A stretch of 64,000 nucleotides of DNA from Geosiphon pyriformis (taxonomy: Eukaryota; Glomeromycota; Glomeromycetes; Archaeosporales; Geosiphonaceae): assembly GCA_016748015.1 (NCBI GenBank), contig JAAOMT010000523.1:124001-188000 (forward strand). Reading direction: 5' to 3'. Every line of letters begins with the position of its first letter. Within the stretch, counting starts at the first letter, position 1. The notes under the pieces are model-generated. The model was not told where the DNA came from. It did not search any database and saw only the letters and a program-made list of their open reading frames with translations. The position numbers and the translations under genes are program-made. Below are positions 48,156-59,074 of the stretch, piece after piece.

Positions 48156-49230
48156 ATGTCAAATTCCGATTCCGACGATGATTACATGTCTTCAAAATTC
48201 CTCTCCGAGACAACCTCGACTACTGAAGAAAAGGAAACATACTCTGAAAGGCGTCGTCAAAAGAAATTGTTAAATACTGGTTACCATAAACCTCGCCATG
48301 AACTAGAGAAAGAGCGCCGTGAAGAAGGCCTCAGTAAACCTATTGATCTTGAGGAAAACAATTCACCAGGTTTGAGACTTTTGAAAAAGATGGGTTATGA
48401 AAAAGGCATGGTTTTGGGAAAAAATTCTAGTGCTCTTGCGAGCACAGAACCATTAACAGTCGAACTTAAACAGGGTAATGTCTAGGTTATATCGCTTATT
48501 TATTTTTCAAGTTTTTGCCCTCTGATATTTAGCGTTTCAATAGATCGTCTTGGTCTGGGAATGTCAACTGAGGTTAAAAAACGCACAATGCAGCAATTGG
48601 CCGATACTACGAAACGTGTGAAACTTGAAGAAGACGCTTTTCGTAATCGTGTACGCGAAGATCGCCTGGCGAAGCGTATCGAAGGTCAATTTCATACTCT
48701 TCAAAAGATCTGCCAAACTTTAGATTCGAGAAAGGTATACGCTCTTAAATGTTAAATTTAAGGAATGTCATTTTTCTCATAGAAATTATTAATTCCAGGG
48801 AAAAGAGGTAACCCACCTCGAAATCTTGTTTCCTTAATCGGCAAGTAAGGATACTTTTGAATCGAATTCCATTTCTTCCTATAAAAAAAAAGGCGAGTAT
48901 ATTTTGGCCCGACCCAGAAATTAAAGAACAAGTTGAGAAGATTATCGAGATAGACAATTCAAGCGAAGAAAGTGAAGAAAAAATTGATGAAGATAAAGAG
49001 GAATTTGAGCAGCTTGAGGTAAAAATAATTTAGAGCATCTAGGAATTAATCTCAATCATTTACAATGAATTTGCTCCAAATTATCGTTGCAGGACATTGA
49101 AAAACGTGACCAAATCATTGCTTATCTTCGGCATCAGCATTATTATTGTTTTTGGTGTGGAAGCGAATATGCAAATTCTGAAGAGTTGGATCAAGAATGT
49201 CCCGGTACTACTGAGGAAGATCATGATTGA
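48156..49230 (+). CDS. GPATCH11: G-patch domain protein GPATCH11-like
   Basis: G-patch proteins activate DEAH-box RNA helicases; GPATCH11 is a small nuclear member with a C-terminal DUF4187. Exons 48156-48474, 48544-48734, 48893-49018 and 49093-49230 give 257 residues. The N-terminus is acidic (MSNSDSDDDYMSSKFL). The G-patch runs GLRLLKKMGYEKGMVLGKNS to LTVELKQDRLGLGM, split by intron 1. A charged coiled stretch follows (RVREDRLAKRIEGQ). The C-terminal DUF4187 is YLRHQHYYCFWCGSEYANSE and LDQECPGTTEEDHD, with the C-x2-C pair. The acceptor of exon 3 follows nine A residues rather than pyrimidines, and a 9-base microexon (GGAAAAGAG, 48799-48807) bounded by AG and GT lies between exons 2 and 3; whether it is included is open. 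Confidence 0.88.
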
Positions 49231-50788
49231 AGACGTTGGTCGCACCCAGGTAATATAAATTCATTATTTTTTTCCTTAAAGGTAAGTCTCTCTTTAGATT
49301 TTTTCATGCCATTGTTTGCTGCCATCGAAAAATATTTTTCTTGACTATTGTCCAGGACAATTATATAGCCCAAATTTTTCGTAACAGAAACCGAGATGCC
49401 TACTTGATAATCTATTAGCACCACAGAGTCGAACTATAAAAGTTTTAAAAGAATTGCGTGCTATTATAATTTAAGTCTAGAAAAGTTTAGCTTTATAAAA
49501 TGTTTTAAATATAAACTTAAAAGTTTTCTTTTATCGTTATTTAAAAAATTACATCATTTAATTAATAATTTTAGATTAATATCCAAATTATTATAAAATT
49601 TTCAAGCTTAATAAATTAATTAATTACAAGTTTGGTAACAATTTAAAAACTTTTAATTTCTCAAAAAAAAATTTATATAATCATTCTTTATAATTAATTT
49701 ATTCGTTTATTGTGTATGCACTGTTTTGTACAATTTTTTGTTCTAAGAATAAATTATATATTTATATATGGTTAAATTTAATTACTTTATCCAATATATA
49801 TGTATTTGGTTTGATTTTATCTTGTAAATTATAAATATTTTTTCAAATTTTATAACAAAGTATAAGTCAATTATTATCTATTTGTATACAGCATAAAATA
49901 TCATATTTTAAGTATAAATCATGCATTTTTTACATGTAACCAGTTATTAAAAATTATATTATAAATTACACTAAATTAAATATAAATTTTAAACAAAACT
50001 ATTTCAATTTTTTTTATAATTAAAAACTTATTTATCTAATTTTTTGTTTTTTTTGTTGTATTTTAGTATAGAATTTAAAATATTTTACAAACATAAAACA
50101 TTTTTTATATAAATTTAATTTATTTAAATAATTTTTAATTTTAATTTGTTATTTTTTATAGATATAATTAGAAATTATATTAGTTTTTTCCATAAAATTA
50201 ACTTAATAACTATAATTAAAACCAAAATTTGAATTTGAATATTTTTAAAAAAGTTTTTTTATTTTGTATTAAGTTTATTGTTAATTATTAATAATATAAT
50301 GTTAATAATATAGTATATTAATAATAACTTAAATATATAATAAAACTATATTTTTTAAAACCAAAAAAAGTAAGTTTATAAACAAAAACCAAATAACTAA
50401 ACTTTAAAATTTGTAATAATATTAATAATTAAAAGTTTTATATTTTTTAAAAATATCAATTTTGATAATAATTTTATTAAAAAATTTTAAATTATATAAT
50501 ATTATAATTATTATATTTTTAAAAATAATTAATAAACAAATCAAATTTTATTATAAATTATATAATTAAAAATGTTTAATTTAAATTTAATACTATTTTT
50601 TTTTATAAAATTAATTAATAAATAAAAATTAATTAAAATTTGATTTTTATTACTATTTGTAAGAATAAAAAACTTCTTTTTCTCTTACTTCCAAAAAACC
50701 CCAAAAAGCATTTTTTCGAAAAAGAAGTTTTTTATTTTATTTTTTCTTACTGTCTCTTACAAACATTTTTTAATTAAATAATCTTTTT
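49231..50788. other. Very AT-rich region before the plus-strand LINE
   Basis: About 1.5 kb of strongly A/T-biased DNA without genes. At 49917-49943 it shares ATCATGCATTTTTnACAnGTAACCA with 2297-2322 in the 3' part of the minus-strand LINE, so part may be an older LINE 3' remnant. The last 150 bases (pyrimidine-rich, then CTGGCTGCTGCTTCAGG) are probably the 5' untranslated region of the following LINE. Confidence 0.5.
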
Positions 50789-50821
50789 GTGGTAAATCTG
50801 GCTGCTGCTTCAGGTAGTACT

Positions 50822-52681
50822 ATGTCTAAAAAAAAGGCACCCATAGGGGTTCTTTATGGTCCTGTCAAAAGTTCTTTTTCTCAAAAAAAAAGGGTTTCTG
50901 TTGGTAATATCAAACACTCTGGAGATAAAAAAGATATTTTTTTGGTTAAATCTGATCCTAGTTATGGTGTGTATTTGGATATGGACAGTGTATCTGATAA
51001 TAGTAGAGACAATAATATTTCTCTTTGTGCTGGCAATGGTTCTTTCTTTGGTTCAGCAATGAACACCCCTAAAGCTAAAAAAGCAACTTCCAATCTGGTT
51101 TGTGGCTCCTCTCTTGGCTCAATTGATTATAGAATGGATAAAAATGATGTGCCCCTCCCTTTCTCTCTTAAAATCTCTTTTGAAAAAAAATGGGTTAACC
51201 CAAAAATTGTCAAATCTCAAATTGAAGTTTCTGTTAGAAAGTCTTTTATTCTTGATATTAATCTTAGTACTGTTGAAGAGAAATCTGCAATGGCAAAGAC
51301 TCAATACATCAGAAAAATTTTTTCTTCAGTCAATGGTTTTGGGAGGACTACTACCCTCTCAAAATTTGAAGGAATTATCTGATCAATATTTACTTTAGAA
51401 AAAAACATGGAAATGGCCACATTATTGGCCAAAGAAAAAAGAATTGACGTAAACAGCGATTTTAAAAGACAAGGAATGAGATCAGATTAGGCTGTAGTAA
51501 TTAAAAAAATTCTCATGAACACACCTAAAAATATGATTATCACTGCAGTATCCGAATTTGGGGAAATTAAGTCGATCAAAATTCAACTGATTGGAATGTG
51601 GCAAAAAGCTGTGATGGAGTTTGCTGAATTAAGCTAAGCTGATTTGTTAGTCTCTAAGTGGTCATTTTTAATTGGTAAAGATTCTGTGTGTGTAGTCAAA
51701 GCAGTAGAAGATCATGAGACTTGGGCATCAAAAGATTGGTTCAGGGCACTTTTGTTTACTTTGCTGGTAGGAACAACAGCACATGATTTTAGGACTCTTC
51801 TGGAAAAGACTGGTGGGAAAACTTGCATCATAAACAGATCTTTGGAAACTGGTAATAGAATTCATTGTGTTGTAGTTGGTTTTGAATCTGACAATAATCT
51901 GAAATCTGCTTTTCACACAGAGCTGATTTTTGGTGAAGTTAAACTCTCTTGGGCAAGAATAGATCTGGTTTAGTGTGAAAAATGCAGGAAGTTTGATCAT
52001 TCTGCTCTGGAATGTAATGCATCTGTTGCATCCCTATTTGAGCCTTCAAGAACATTTAAAAAGATTGCATCTAATGGACATCATCTCCAGTTGGCAAAGT
52101 TGTATAAAAAAAAAGATGTTCCAATATCTTGCCTTACTGTCTTTGATGACAAATTTTGGGCCCAGGTGGTTTCACTTTCTGGTCTTTTTGATGGTTTTTG
52201 TTTCAGTTTTGGTTCCAGTTCTAGCCTCCCTCATTCTGGTGCTTCAGGTTCTAATATTGGCTCTTCTTTTGCTTTATATAACAACTCTTCATTGAATGCT
52301 CATCTGGCCACTTTGGAACACTCCTTGGAGCTCTTAATGGATTGGGTGTCTGGTATATTAAAAAAGTTGAGTGGCATGGAACTGGTACTAATGGCAACCC
52401 CTTCTAGTGTTCCTCCTTTAGCCACTTCTCCCTCTTTGGTGCCACATTTGGATGTGGATATGGCTGTAAATAATATGTCATTGGCTTCTGCTTTTCCTCT
52501 CTCAGCTGTTGATAATGTGGTTCTTGGTTCTAGCTCAAGTTTTTTCAAGGTTCTGACCTCCAAGGTGGGCAGATTGGAATCAAAAATGGTAGCTTTTGAG
52601 GTCTTAATTGGTTCAGTTTTAGAAAGGTTAGATTGTCTGTGTTCTGGTGCAGGTTCCTTAGCTCCTCTTCCATCTCAATAA
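50822..52681 (+). pseudogene. LINE ORF1 (RRM-like and CCHC zinc knuckle), interrupted by stops
   Basis: Starts ATG, MSKKKAPIGVLYGPVKSSFS, and is open to a TGA at 51380-51382. The same frame continues with TAG, TAA and further TAG codons until the final frame 52091-52681, which ends LDCLCSGAGSLAPLPSQ. Content: a Lys/Ser-rich N-terminus; PEVSV-like IEVSVRKSFILDINL; a putative RRM with MNTPKNMIITAVSEFGEIKS; KWSFLIGKDSVCVVKAVEDH; a CCHC knuckle CEKCRKFDHSALEC (51976-52017); and a Ser-rich tail with LEHSLELLMDWVSGILKKL. ORF1 products bind element RNA. Every internal stop can be explained by one or two C-to-T or G-to-A changes. Confidence 0.86.
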
Positions 52682-53130
52682 GTAGTTTGATGTGGAAAGT
52701 GGCTACATATAATGTCAGAAACATGAACAATTCGGCCAAACAGGAAGATATTGTTCGATGACATAAAAATATGGACAATTTGGTTTTGATTTTCACAGAA
52801 ACAAAGTTAAAAAATAAGGCTTCTTGGCTACTCAATTTTCTCAGACTAATAAAATCAATTTCTTGATTGCGAGAGCTATAAATAAATCTTCTTTGGTCAT
52901 TCTTGGTGGTAATTTTAACAAAGATGGTTCTCATAAGTGTGTTAGTTTTAAAAAGTACCATGATTTGGGTTTGGTTAATTCTTTGGGTGGGAGCTCTTTT
53001 GCTAAGGTGCCAACTTGGAACAATTCTCGGGATGTTGCAAAGACAATTAATTATGTGTTTGTTTCTTCAAATCTGGTGAATGCAATTATACAGCACAATG
53101 TTTTCATTGTCAGTGAACATTTTGATATGG

Positions 53131-53971
53131 TATTACTCATAAAAAAAAAAGAAAACAAATATAAAAAATAGCAGACCAATAAGAGAATAGTAGTTAGCAC
53201 ATAAGCATATTGCTTAGCAATGTGGAGCAATATCAGAAAGCACGGCACATTGCTCAACAATATAGAGCAATGTTAAAAAATTAGGGCACATTGTTCAATA
53301 ATGTAAGCATTGCTCAAGAAATCATAGCACATTGCTTGGAAATATAAGCAATTTTGTAGAACACCAATTATGTATATATAGTGGTAATATTAGAAATAGA
53401 AAAAACAGAATTCTTTAGTTAGAAATCTTCTATCCACAAATATCAAATAAATAAATTATTCACCATCCAAATTTACTCTTTACTATCAACATGAAGTGTT
53501 GATAGTAATTGATACTTAACCACACTAGAACAATAGCTTTTGATCATGGCTATTGATGGATACTAACTTGCATATTGCCTTGACTTATTTTTTTATTTTT
53601 CTTTTATTTTCTTTTCTTGATTTTATTGTTGTATACTAACTGATTAAAGATTAAAGTGCTGAGTAATTGACATTATGGATAGTCTGGTAAAAGACCCAGA
53701 AATAAGGATAAAATTATATATATTAATGGATAGCTTACCAGAAAGGCACAAATGCCAGAATAAACCAGCCACCAAGTTGAAAACAGAAATTGGGAACACA
53801 ACTTACCAACCAACTACATTATCATGGAATCTCTGTCCATTATACAAAGAACTCAATTCTAAAACCTTCAGATACAACCAATGTACCAGTAATACCAGTA
53901 TTGTCAAGATATTGAGCACCAAGTTATAGATTTGTTATTTGATTTGAGACCCCAAATAATCATCTGTAACA
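53131..53971 (+). mobile_element. Solo Gypsy LTR in the LINE endonuclease
   Basis: 841 bases starting TATTACTCATAA (mutated TGTTACTCAT) and ending CATCTGTAACA. The target duplication is ACGG (53972-53975) on the right and ATGG (53127-53130) on the left, differing by one C-to-T change. The 3' two thirds match the other LTRs (CTTTACTATCAACATGAAGTG, GAATCTCTGTCCATTATAC). The U3 region instead has repeats of CACATTGCTC/GAGCAATGT (53200-53350). No internal region is present, so the element was lost by LTR recombination. Confidence 0.9.
53200..53352. repeat. Palindromic repeat block GAGCAATnT / ACATTGCTC in solo LTR U3
   Basis: Four to five imperfect copies of a segment containing GCACATTGCTCAACAATATA and its near-complement GAGCAATGT. 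Found only in this LTR; other LTRs have different blocks in the same place. Confidence 0.75.
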
Positions 53972-54482
53972 ACGGATCACAGAGCTGTTTCTGTGTCTTT
54001 GGGTTTGGGTGGCTTTTTAGATGTGAGATTAAACTCTCTTCACAAACAGGCGAATAAGAATCGATGGAAGTTCAATTTCAAGAATGCTAATGAGATTAAA
54101 TGGAATAATTTTAAAAGTTCTACGCTGGCTAATGCTACAATGTTCTTGGGTAAATTCACTGTGTTTATGAGATTTTTGGATTTGAATGTTATATGATATG
54201 TTGTGTGCAAAGTTATGACTCTTTCGGCTAACAAAATTTTCAAGAAAAAGTGGTTCAAAAAGTTTGATGAAGTTTTTATCAAAATTTCATAGATTGGAGC
54301 TTTTAGTTTCTAAGATTGTTAAGGCTTTATGTGGGGAAAATGCTGGAAACTTTGTTTATCTTATGAAATACTGGAGTTCTGTAGATGATGTCAAGTCTTC
54401 TGTTGTGCAAAATCTGGTGGATTCTGGTGCTGATTCTGATCATATTTGTTCTGCTCTTTTTGGTGCTAAAAAGTCTTATCGT

Positions 54483-55348
54483 TGTTACTTATAGAAATAT
54501 AGGAAATATAGTAGCATGATTATTAACCAATCAGAAGTAAACATAGTAAATGTGGAATTCCAGGATTCTTCTCAAGAATTGCAGGATTCCAGAAATTACA
54601 GGATTCTCACACAAGGAATTGCAGAATTCCAGAATTCTAGGATTCCTCTCAAAGAAATTGCAGGATTCTAGGAATTCCAGGATTCCTGTCATAAAGAATC
54701 AAGGAATTGAAGAATCTCAATTATGTATATATAGCAGTAGCATTAGAAGCTGAAAGAAGGAACCTCTCAGTTTAGATTTGATCTAAGCAATCTTTTAGTT
54801 TCAATCATCAAATAAATAATTATTTCATATCTCAATCCACTCTTTACTATCAACATGAAGTGTTGATAGTAATTAATACTTAACCATGCTAGAACAATAG
54901 CTCTTAATCACAGCTATTAACGGGATACTAACTTACCAAATTGTCTTGGCTTATTTTCATCTTTGTTATTTTCTTTATTTGATTTTTTTTTCTTTGATTT
55001 TGTTGTGTATACTAATTAATTAAGAATTAAAAGTGCTGAGTTATTGACATTATGGATAGTCTGATAAAAGACCCAGAAATAAGGGTAGATTTATATATAT
55101 TATCAGTTAACTTACCAGAAGGGCACGACTGCCAAAATAAATCTGGCCACCAAGCTGAGAAAGAAATTGGGAAACAACTGATAACAAATAACAAATCGCC
55201 ACACTATTGAATCTCTGTCTATTATACAAAAGACTTCATCAAAATCTTCAGATACAACACCTTCAGAATATCATTGACAGAAATAGCTTTTGAGCACCAA
55301 GTTATGGGTTTGCATTTAATTTAACACTAGAAATTGTCACCTGTAACA
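54483..55348 (+). repeat. 5' LTR of the Gypsy element
   Basis: 866 bases, from TGTTACTTATAG to CACCTGTAACA, with TGTTAC/GTAACA inverted ends. It contains a CCAATCAGAA box, about ten GGATTC/GAATTCC motifs (54555-54710), TATATATAGCAGTAGC as likely TATA box (54726-54742), and a T-rich tract. Transcription of the element would start just downstream of the TATA. Confidence 0.92.
54555..54712. repeat. GGATTCC/GAATTCC motif block in LTR U3
   Basis: Alternating GGAATTCCAGGATTC-type units with AATTGCAG or AATTACAG spacers. Many units are self-complementary (GGAATTCC). Also present at 6888-7040, 63831-63983 and, reversed, 17050-17190. Confidence 0.8.
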
Positions 55349-55367
55349 TTTGGTGCTCTCTGTGAGG
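55349..55367 (+). other. Putative tRNA primer-binding site
   Basis: TTTGGTGCTCTCTGTGAGG follows the 5' LTR directly. The TGG two bases in is the expected complement of a tRNA CCA end. Equivalent segments follow LTR A (16313 down) and LTR B (12641 down). The tRNA species was not determined. Confidence 0.7.
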
Positions 55368-55410
55368 TATAATTTTACAGAGAACCAGCACCAACAAACA
55401 CTATCCAAAA

Positions 55411-57160
55411 GTGGCAGAATCAGAAAACATAGGAGCAAACCATTTAGGATTCGCAAAATCCCTATTTCAACACTATTGTCAACACTTAAGATTAAACCAC
55501 AATTATATATCCGCCAAATCAGCCTTTAATTTCTATGTCAACGAAAAAATTTTCTCTTTGTTAGGAACACCAGTGAATACTGAATCAGCCAAGAAAACTT
55601 TCTACAGAGAGTTAATTCAAAATACCAACCTGCCAACAAATCACAATTTTGCCTCCATAATTACTGAGATTAACAAAGAAATTGAACATCACATCCAACA
55701 AAGATATCCAATTACTTATGCCAATAAAGGCAAAGGAAAACTACAGACACTAGTGGTAATACCCAAAAGGATACAACCACCCACTTGGAAGAAAACAAGA
55801 GTTGAATCACCAACTGCTCCATCCTATTACTACACATTGGGAAGCACCATTAATATAACATCAGTAAGCGCGTTTACATCAAATGCAATATCAACATTCA
55901 GACAATTTTCATTCCAAAGTAAACAAAAAAAAACGGATCTACTAGGACCATATGGTGAATATTTTGAAGGATTTAAGTCATGATCACCAACACCATCAGG
56001 AATTCAATCACTGCCACTTCAGCCAGATTTCAGAGCCACTACCCTGTGGGAATTATCAGAGGAAGAAGAGGAAGGAAGTGAAGATCAAGGATTTATTTAC
56101 CAAAACCCGATTTCAGAAAACTCGGAATTCGAACCCTGAATTTTCAAACTCTGATAAACTCAAATTTAGAAAATCCAGAAAATGCAACTCCAAATATCCA
56201 AACACTGCAAAACCCTGAACAAATTAATCCAAATAACTTACCTTCAAATATTGTCATCAATCAACCACCAATTAATCCAATAGCCAAACTCCTTCAGCAG
56301 CCACTTTAGCTACCATCTTAACAAAATCAACAACCACTTCAACAGTCACTACAACCACCCAACTTAGATCCAATGGCCTATGCACCAATCGTGAAATTAG
56401 ATAATTTTACCAGTGAAGAGGATGACACTCAAGTATGGCTGAACAATGTAGAAAAGGCCATTGCAGTCAACAGATGGAATGACGCTTGAGCAATACAAGC
56501 CATTCCCTATTTTCTCAAGGATACTGCCAATTCGTGATATCAAAGCTTGATTAATAAACCACAAGATTTCAATACCTTCAAAGCAGAATTCCTAAAATAC
56601 TTCAGCAACAATAATAGCATCAACTGCCTAGTCAATACATTTATCACCATAAAGCAAGGAGAAACTGAAGCAGTTACCACTTACCTAAAACACTTCTATC
56701 GGAATCTGTACCAAATCCAAGCCATTGATGCCAACTATTTCACAGCACCACAGATTTTCAACCAGTTTATCCGTGGTCTGCACAGCAGCATTTTGCAACA
56801 TGTATGTCTGTTGCATCCAGGCACACTCCAAGACGCAGTCATCTGCACCAAAAATTTTGAATCCGCTGAGTCAGAGGCCAATCACGTCCAAGCCGTTAAT
56901 CTAGTAATAAACAGATCATCTGAATTGGATTCCAAATTGAAGAAGTTCAGTGAATCAATTAATAAAAAATTGGAAGAATACTTAGCTGACAATCACGCCA
57001 TTTATTAGCCTCTACAATGATGCAATAATCAAGGGAACTCTAATCGTAGCCAAAATCAACCATGTTCATCTTCATCAAATCAACAATGGCAATAGGAAAT
57101 GCATATCTGCCACTATTGTGGTAAACAAAGACATATTCAAATTGACTGCCACCAGCGTTT
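55411..57160 (+). pseudogene. Gypsy gag with CCHC knuckle
   Basis: The frame begins GTG-GCA-GAA-TCA where an ATG would be expected, so the start codon itself seems mutated. N-terminus: FAKSLFQHYCQHLRLNHNY. After stops near 55981, 56140 and 56308 comes the retrotransposon-gag core: NNVEKAIAVNRWNDA, a stop, AIQAIPYFLKDTANS, a stop (TGA where W is expected), then NTFITIKQGETEAVTTYLKH, QIFNQFIRGLHSSILQHV and VNLVINRSSELDSKLKKF. A CCHC zinc knuckle CHYCGKQRHIQIDC (57105-57146) binds RNA in such proteins. Broken throughout, but domain order is clear. Confidence 0.87.
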
Positions 57161-57629
57161 AAATAACCAATGATCGGAAAATCTATATCGAAACCCTGAT
57201 CACCAGTTCTTAACGCCGAATCATCCATTGAACTCAACACAATATTAAACCACTTACCTGCCAATGACACAGCAATCAATCTATTCACCATCAGTATATC
57301 AATCTTCAGTTTATCAACCACCACCACCAACAATTTATCAACTGCAGCCCCAAGTAATTTATCAACCACAGCCTCAAATAATTTATCAACCTCAATCATC
57401 AACCCAAACACCACCCTAAAACTCAGCTACTATGACATCAAGAAACCTAAGACCCAAAATTACTCAAAACTGGAGATCAGCAATAGTAGTTCACCAACCA
57501 ATCCCCAGTTCATCAAACCAGCAAATAGGATCTCGGCAGCAGAATTTGGGTACTGGTACCACCCAACACCTAAATTCCTAACACTATTTAAGTCTCCTGA
57601 TCACCCCAGAAGATGTCATATTCAGCAAC

Positions 57630-58135
57630 TTGGAATTGGACCAACAGACAACACTTACCAACAACATTCCACCAGCAACAGTCACCAATGATGAATCATT
57701 AGCAGCCATCTTCCCTTTTGAACTGGAGGAATCATCCCAATTACCGTTATTCAGTGGAGCCACCCTCGAGGAGAAACCCATCACAGCAATGTACACTAAT
57801 GCGAAAGTAGATAGACATCTGATCAAACTTATCCTTGATAGCGGTTCAGTAAGCAGTATTATCATGTGACAACTCATAGACCAATTAGGTTACTGAGTTG
57901 ATCAGACTACTAGTGCTCATATAATCACTGCCGATGGAGCAACTAAAACCCAATTGGCAAGATAGATGACTTTTCATTTGAAGTCAATGGCATCATCACT
58001 CCCATCAAAGTCTTGGTGATGGAAGCCACCCAATACCAAGCTCTAATTGGTAATAACTGGCTGTTCAAAACCAATGCCATTCTGGACTAGACGACGCAAG
58101 AGCTCCAACTAAGTGTCAATGGTCAACACACATGT
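57630..58135 (+). pseudogene. Gypsy aspartic protease domain
   Basis: AMYTNAKVDRHLIKLILDSG followed by SVSSIIM, a TGA stop, then QLIDQLGY. The LILDSGS motif is the catalytic loop of the retropepsin (D retained). A second part, ITADGATKTQ, and a region near 58030-58080 with LIGNNWLFKTNA in another frame match the C-terminal half of the same domain in copy B. Stops and a frameshift inactivate it. Confidence 0.83.
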
Positions 58136-59070
58136 GTGCCAGCCATGTGTGGCCACTTCAAGATTCCTTCAAGAAAGGAACTATTGATAGAGCTGGAAGA
58201 AGAAAAGAAGCCTATTTGGGAAGCTTTTCAAGTCTCCTGGGCCGATGCTGATCACAATGAACTACTACTTATACTCTTATGGAATGACAAGGAAAAGAAA
58301 AAAAAAAAAGAACTTACCTGGAAGCCAAATCTAGGAGCATGGGGTAAGAACAAACTAAGCAAATCAACTGCCAAGTGGACCTGAGAAAAAAAGAGAAAAG
58401 GGAAAGAAAAGGAAGACGACCAACCACAAAGCACTAATTCAGCTCATATCTCATACTCTACGCCACCACAAACAAAATACCATCAACCCAAACTAGTATG
58501 CGTCAGTTGTGGTAAGAAATTGTCAACAATGGGCATATGCTGTAGTAAGAACAAAAAATGGACAACAGCAACTGAATACTACTGTCCTCCATGCATCCTT
58601 AAACATGATGGATGACTGCCAAAAATGGGAAAATAGGACGGTACCTTGTGTTTAGCCTGTGGAGATACTCTTTTTGATAAAGGAATGTGGAAAGACATTC
58701 TTGGAAGAGGAAGAGCATGTGACAAAACATGCCAATACATGATCCTGATCAATAACTGGGTACGAAAGAGAACTCCAATTGATGATGCCTAGAAGTGAGC
58801 ATTAAGACATCTGGAAAAATACCCACACGACAAAGATGAAATTTGGAGAATGACATATGCTATGTCCAAAAGTGCTACAACAGAGGAGCTGAAAGAAATT
58901 AAGGACAACCCACTATCACTGCCAGAACCAGAATATGTCCAAATGTTCGATGTTTTTGGCAATGCTAAGGACGACCTGGAAGAATTTCACAAACACTACC
59001 AGTGACTAGCACCCACAAGAGAAAAACAAGAAAAACATTTAGCACAGCTAAACACTCGATTATGTGACCA
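58136..59070 (+). pseudogene. Gypsy pol linker with Cys-pair motifs
   Basis: Between protease and dUTPase-like domain. After HFKIPSRKELLIELEEEKK and VSWADADHNELLL there are successive cysteine pairs: CVSCGKKLSTMGICC, YYCPPCILKHDG, LCLACGDTLFDKGMW and LCDHCLIPCDFQYCNEC (last at 59050-59110). Their spacing suggests two or three zinc-binding units. I know no named domain of Gypsy pol with this layout. Stops interrupt it at about 58382, 58614, 58633, 58789 and 59004. Confidence 0.7.
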
Positions 59071-59074
59071 CTGT

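Larger units (their letters stand above)
50822..54482 (+). mobile_element. Decayed LINE, plus strand, ORF1 and 5' half of ORF2
   Basis: Same family as the LINE at 2211-6813, opposite strand and opposite half. ORF1 is followed by an endonuclease ORF2. It is interrupted twice: a solo LTR at 53131-53971 and the large Gypsy element starting at 54483. The second interruption removes RT, RNase H and 3' end from the window; these may continue beyond the Gypsy element. After the solo LTR the endonuclease reading resumes exactly (DHRAVSVSLGLGGF), showing that the LTR was inserted into an existing LINE. Confidence 0.9.
52693..54482 (+). pseudogene. LINE ORF2 5' part: deleted endonuclease and linker
   Basis: It begins WKVATYNVRNMNNSAKQEDI, the start of an APE-type endonuclease, with LIFTETKLKNK. 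About 80 residues expected next are missing, and it resumes with FLIARAINKSSLVILGGNFN (catalytic D of GDFN changed to N) and YVFVSSNLVNAIIQ. After the solo LTR it continues DHRAVSVSLGLGGFLDVRLN, then KKWFKKF and SGADSDHICSALFGAKKSYR, where the Gypsy element is inserted. The endonuclease is therefore deleted, mutated and split. Confidence 0.85.
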
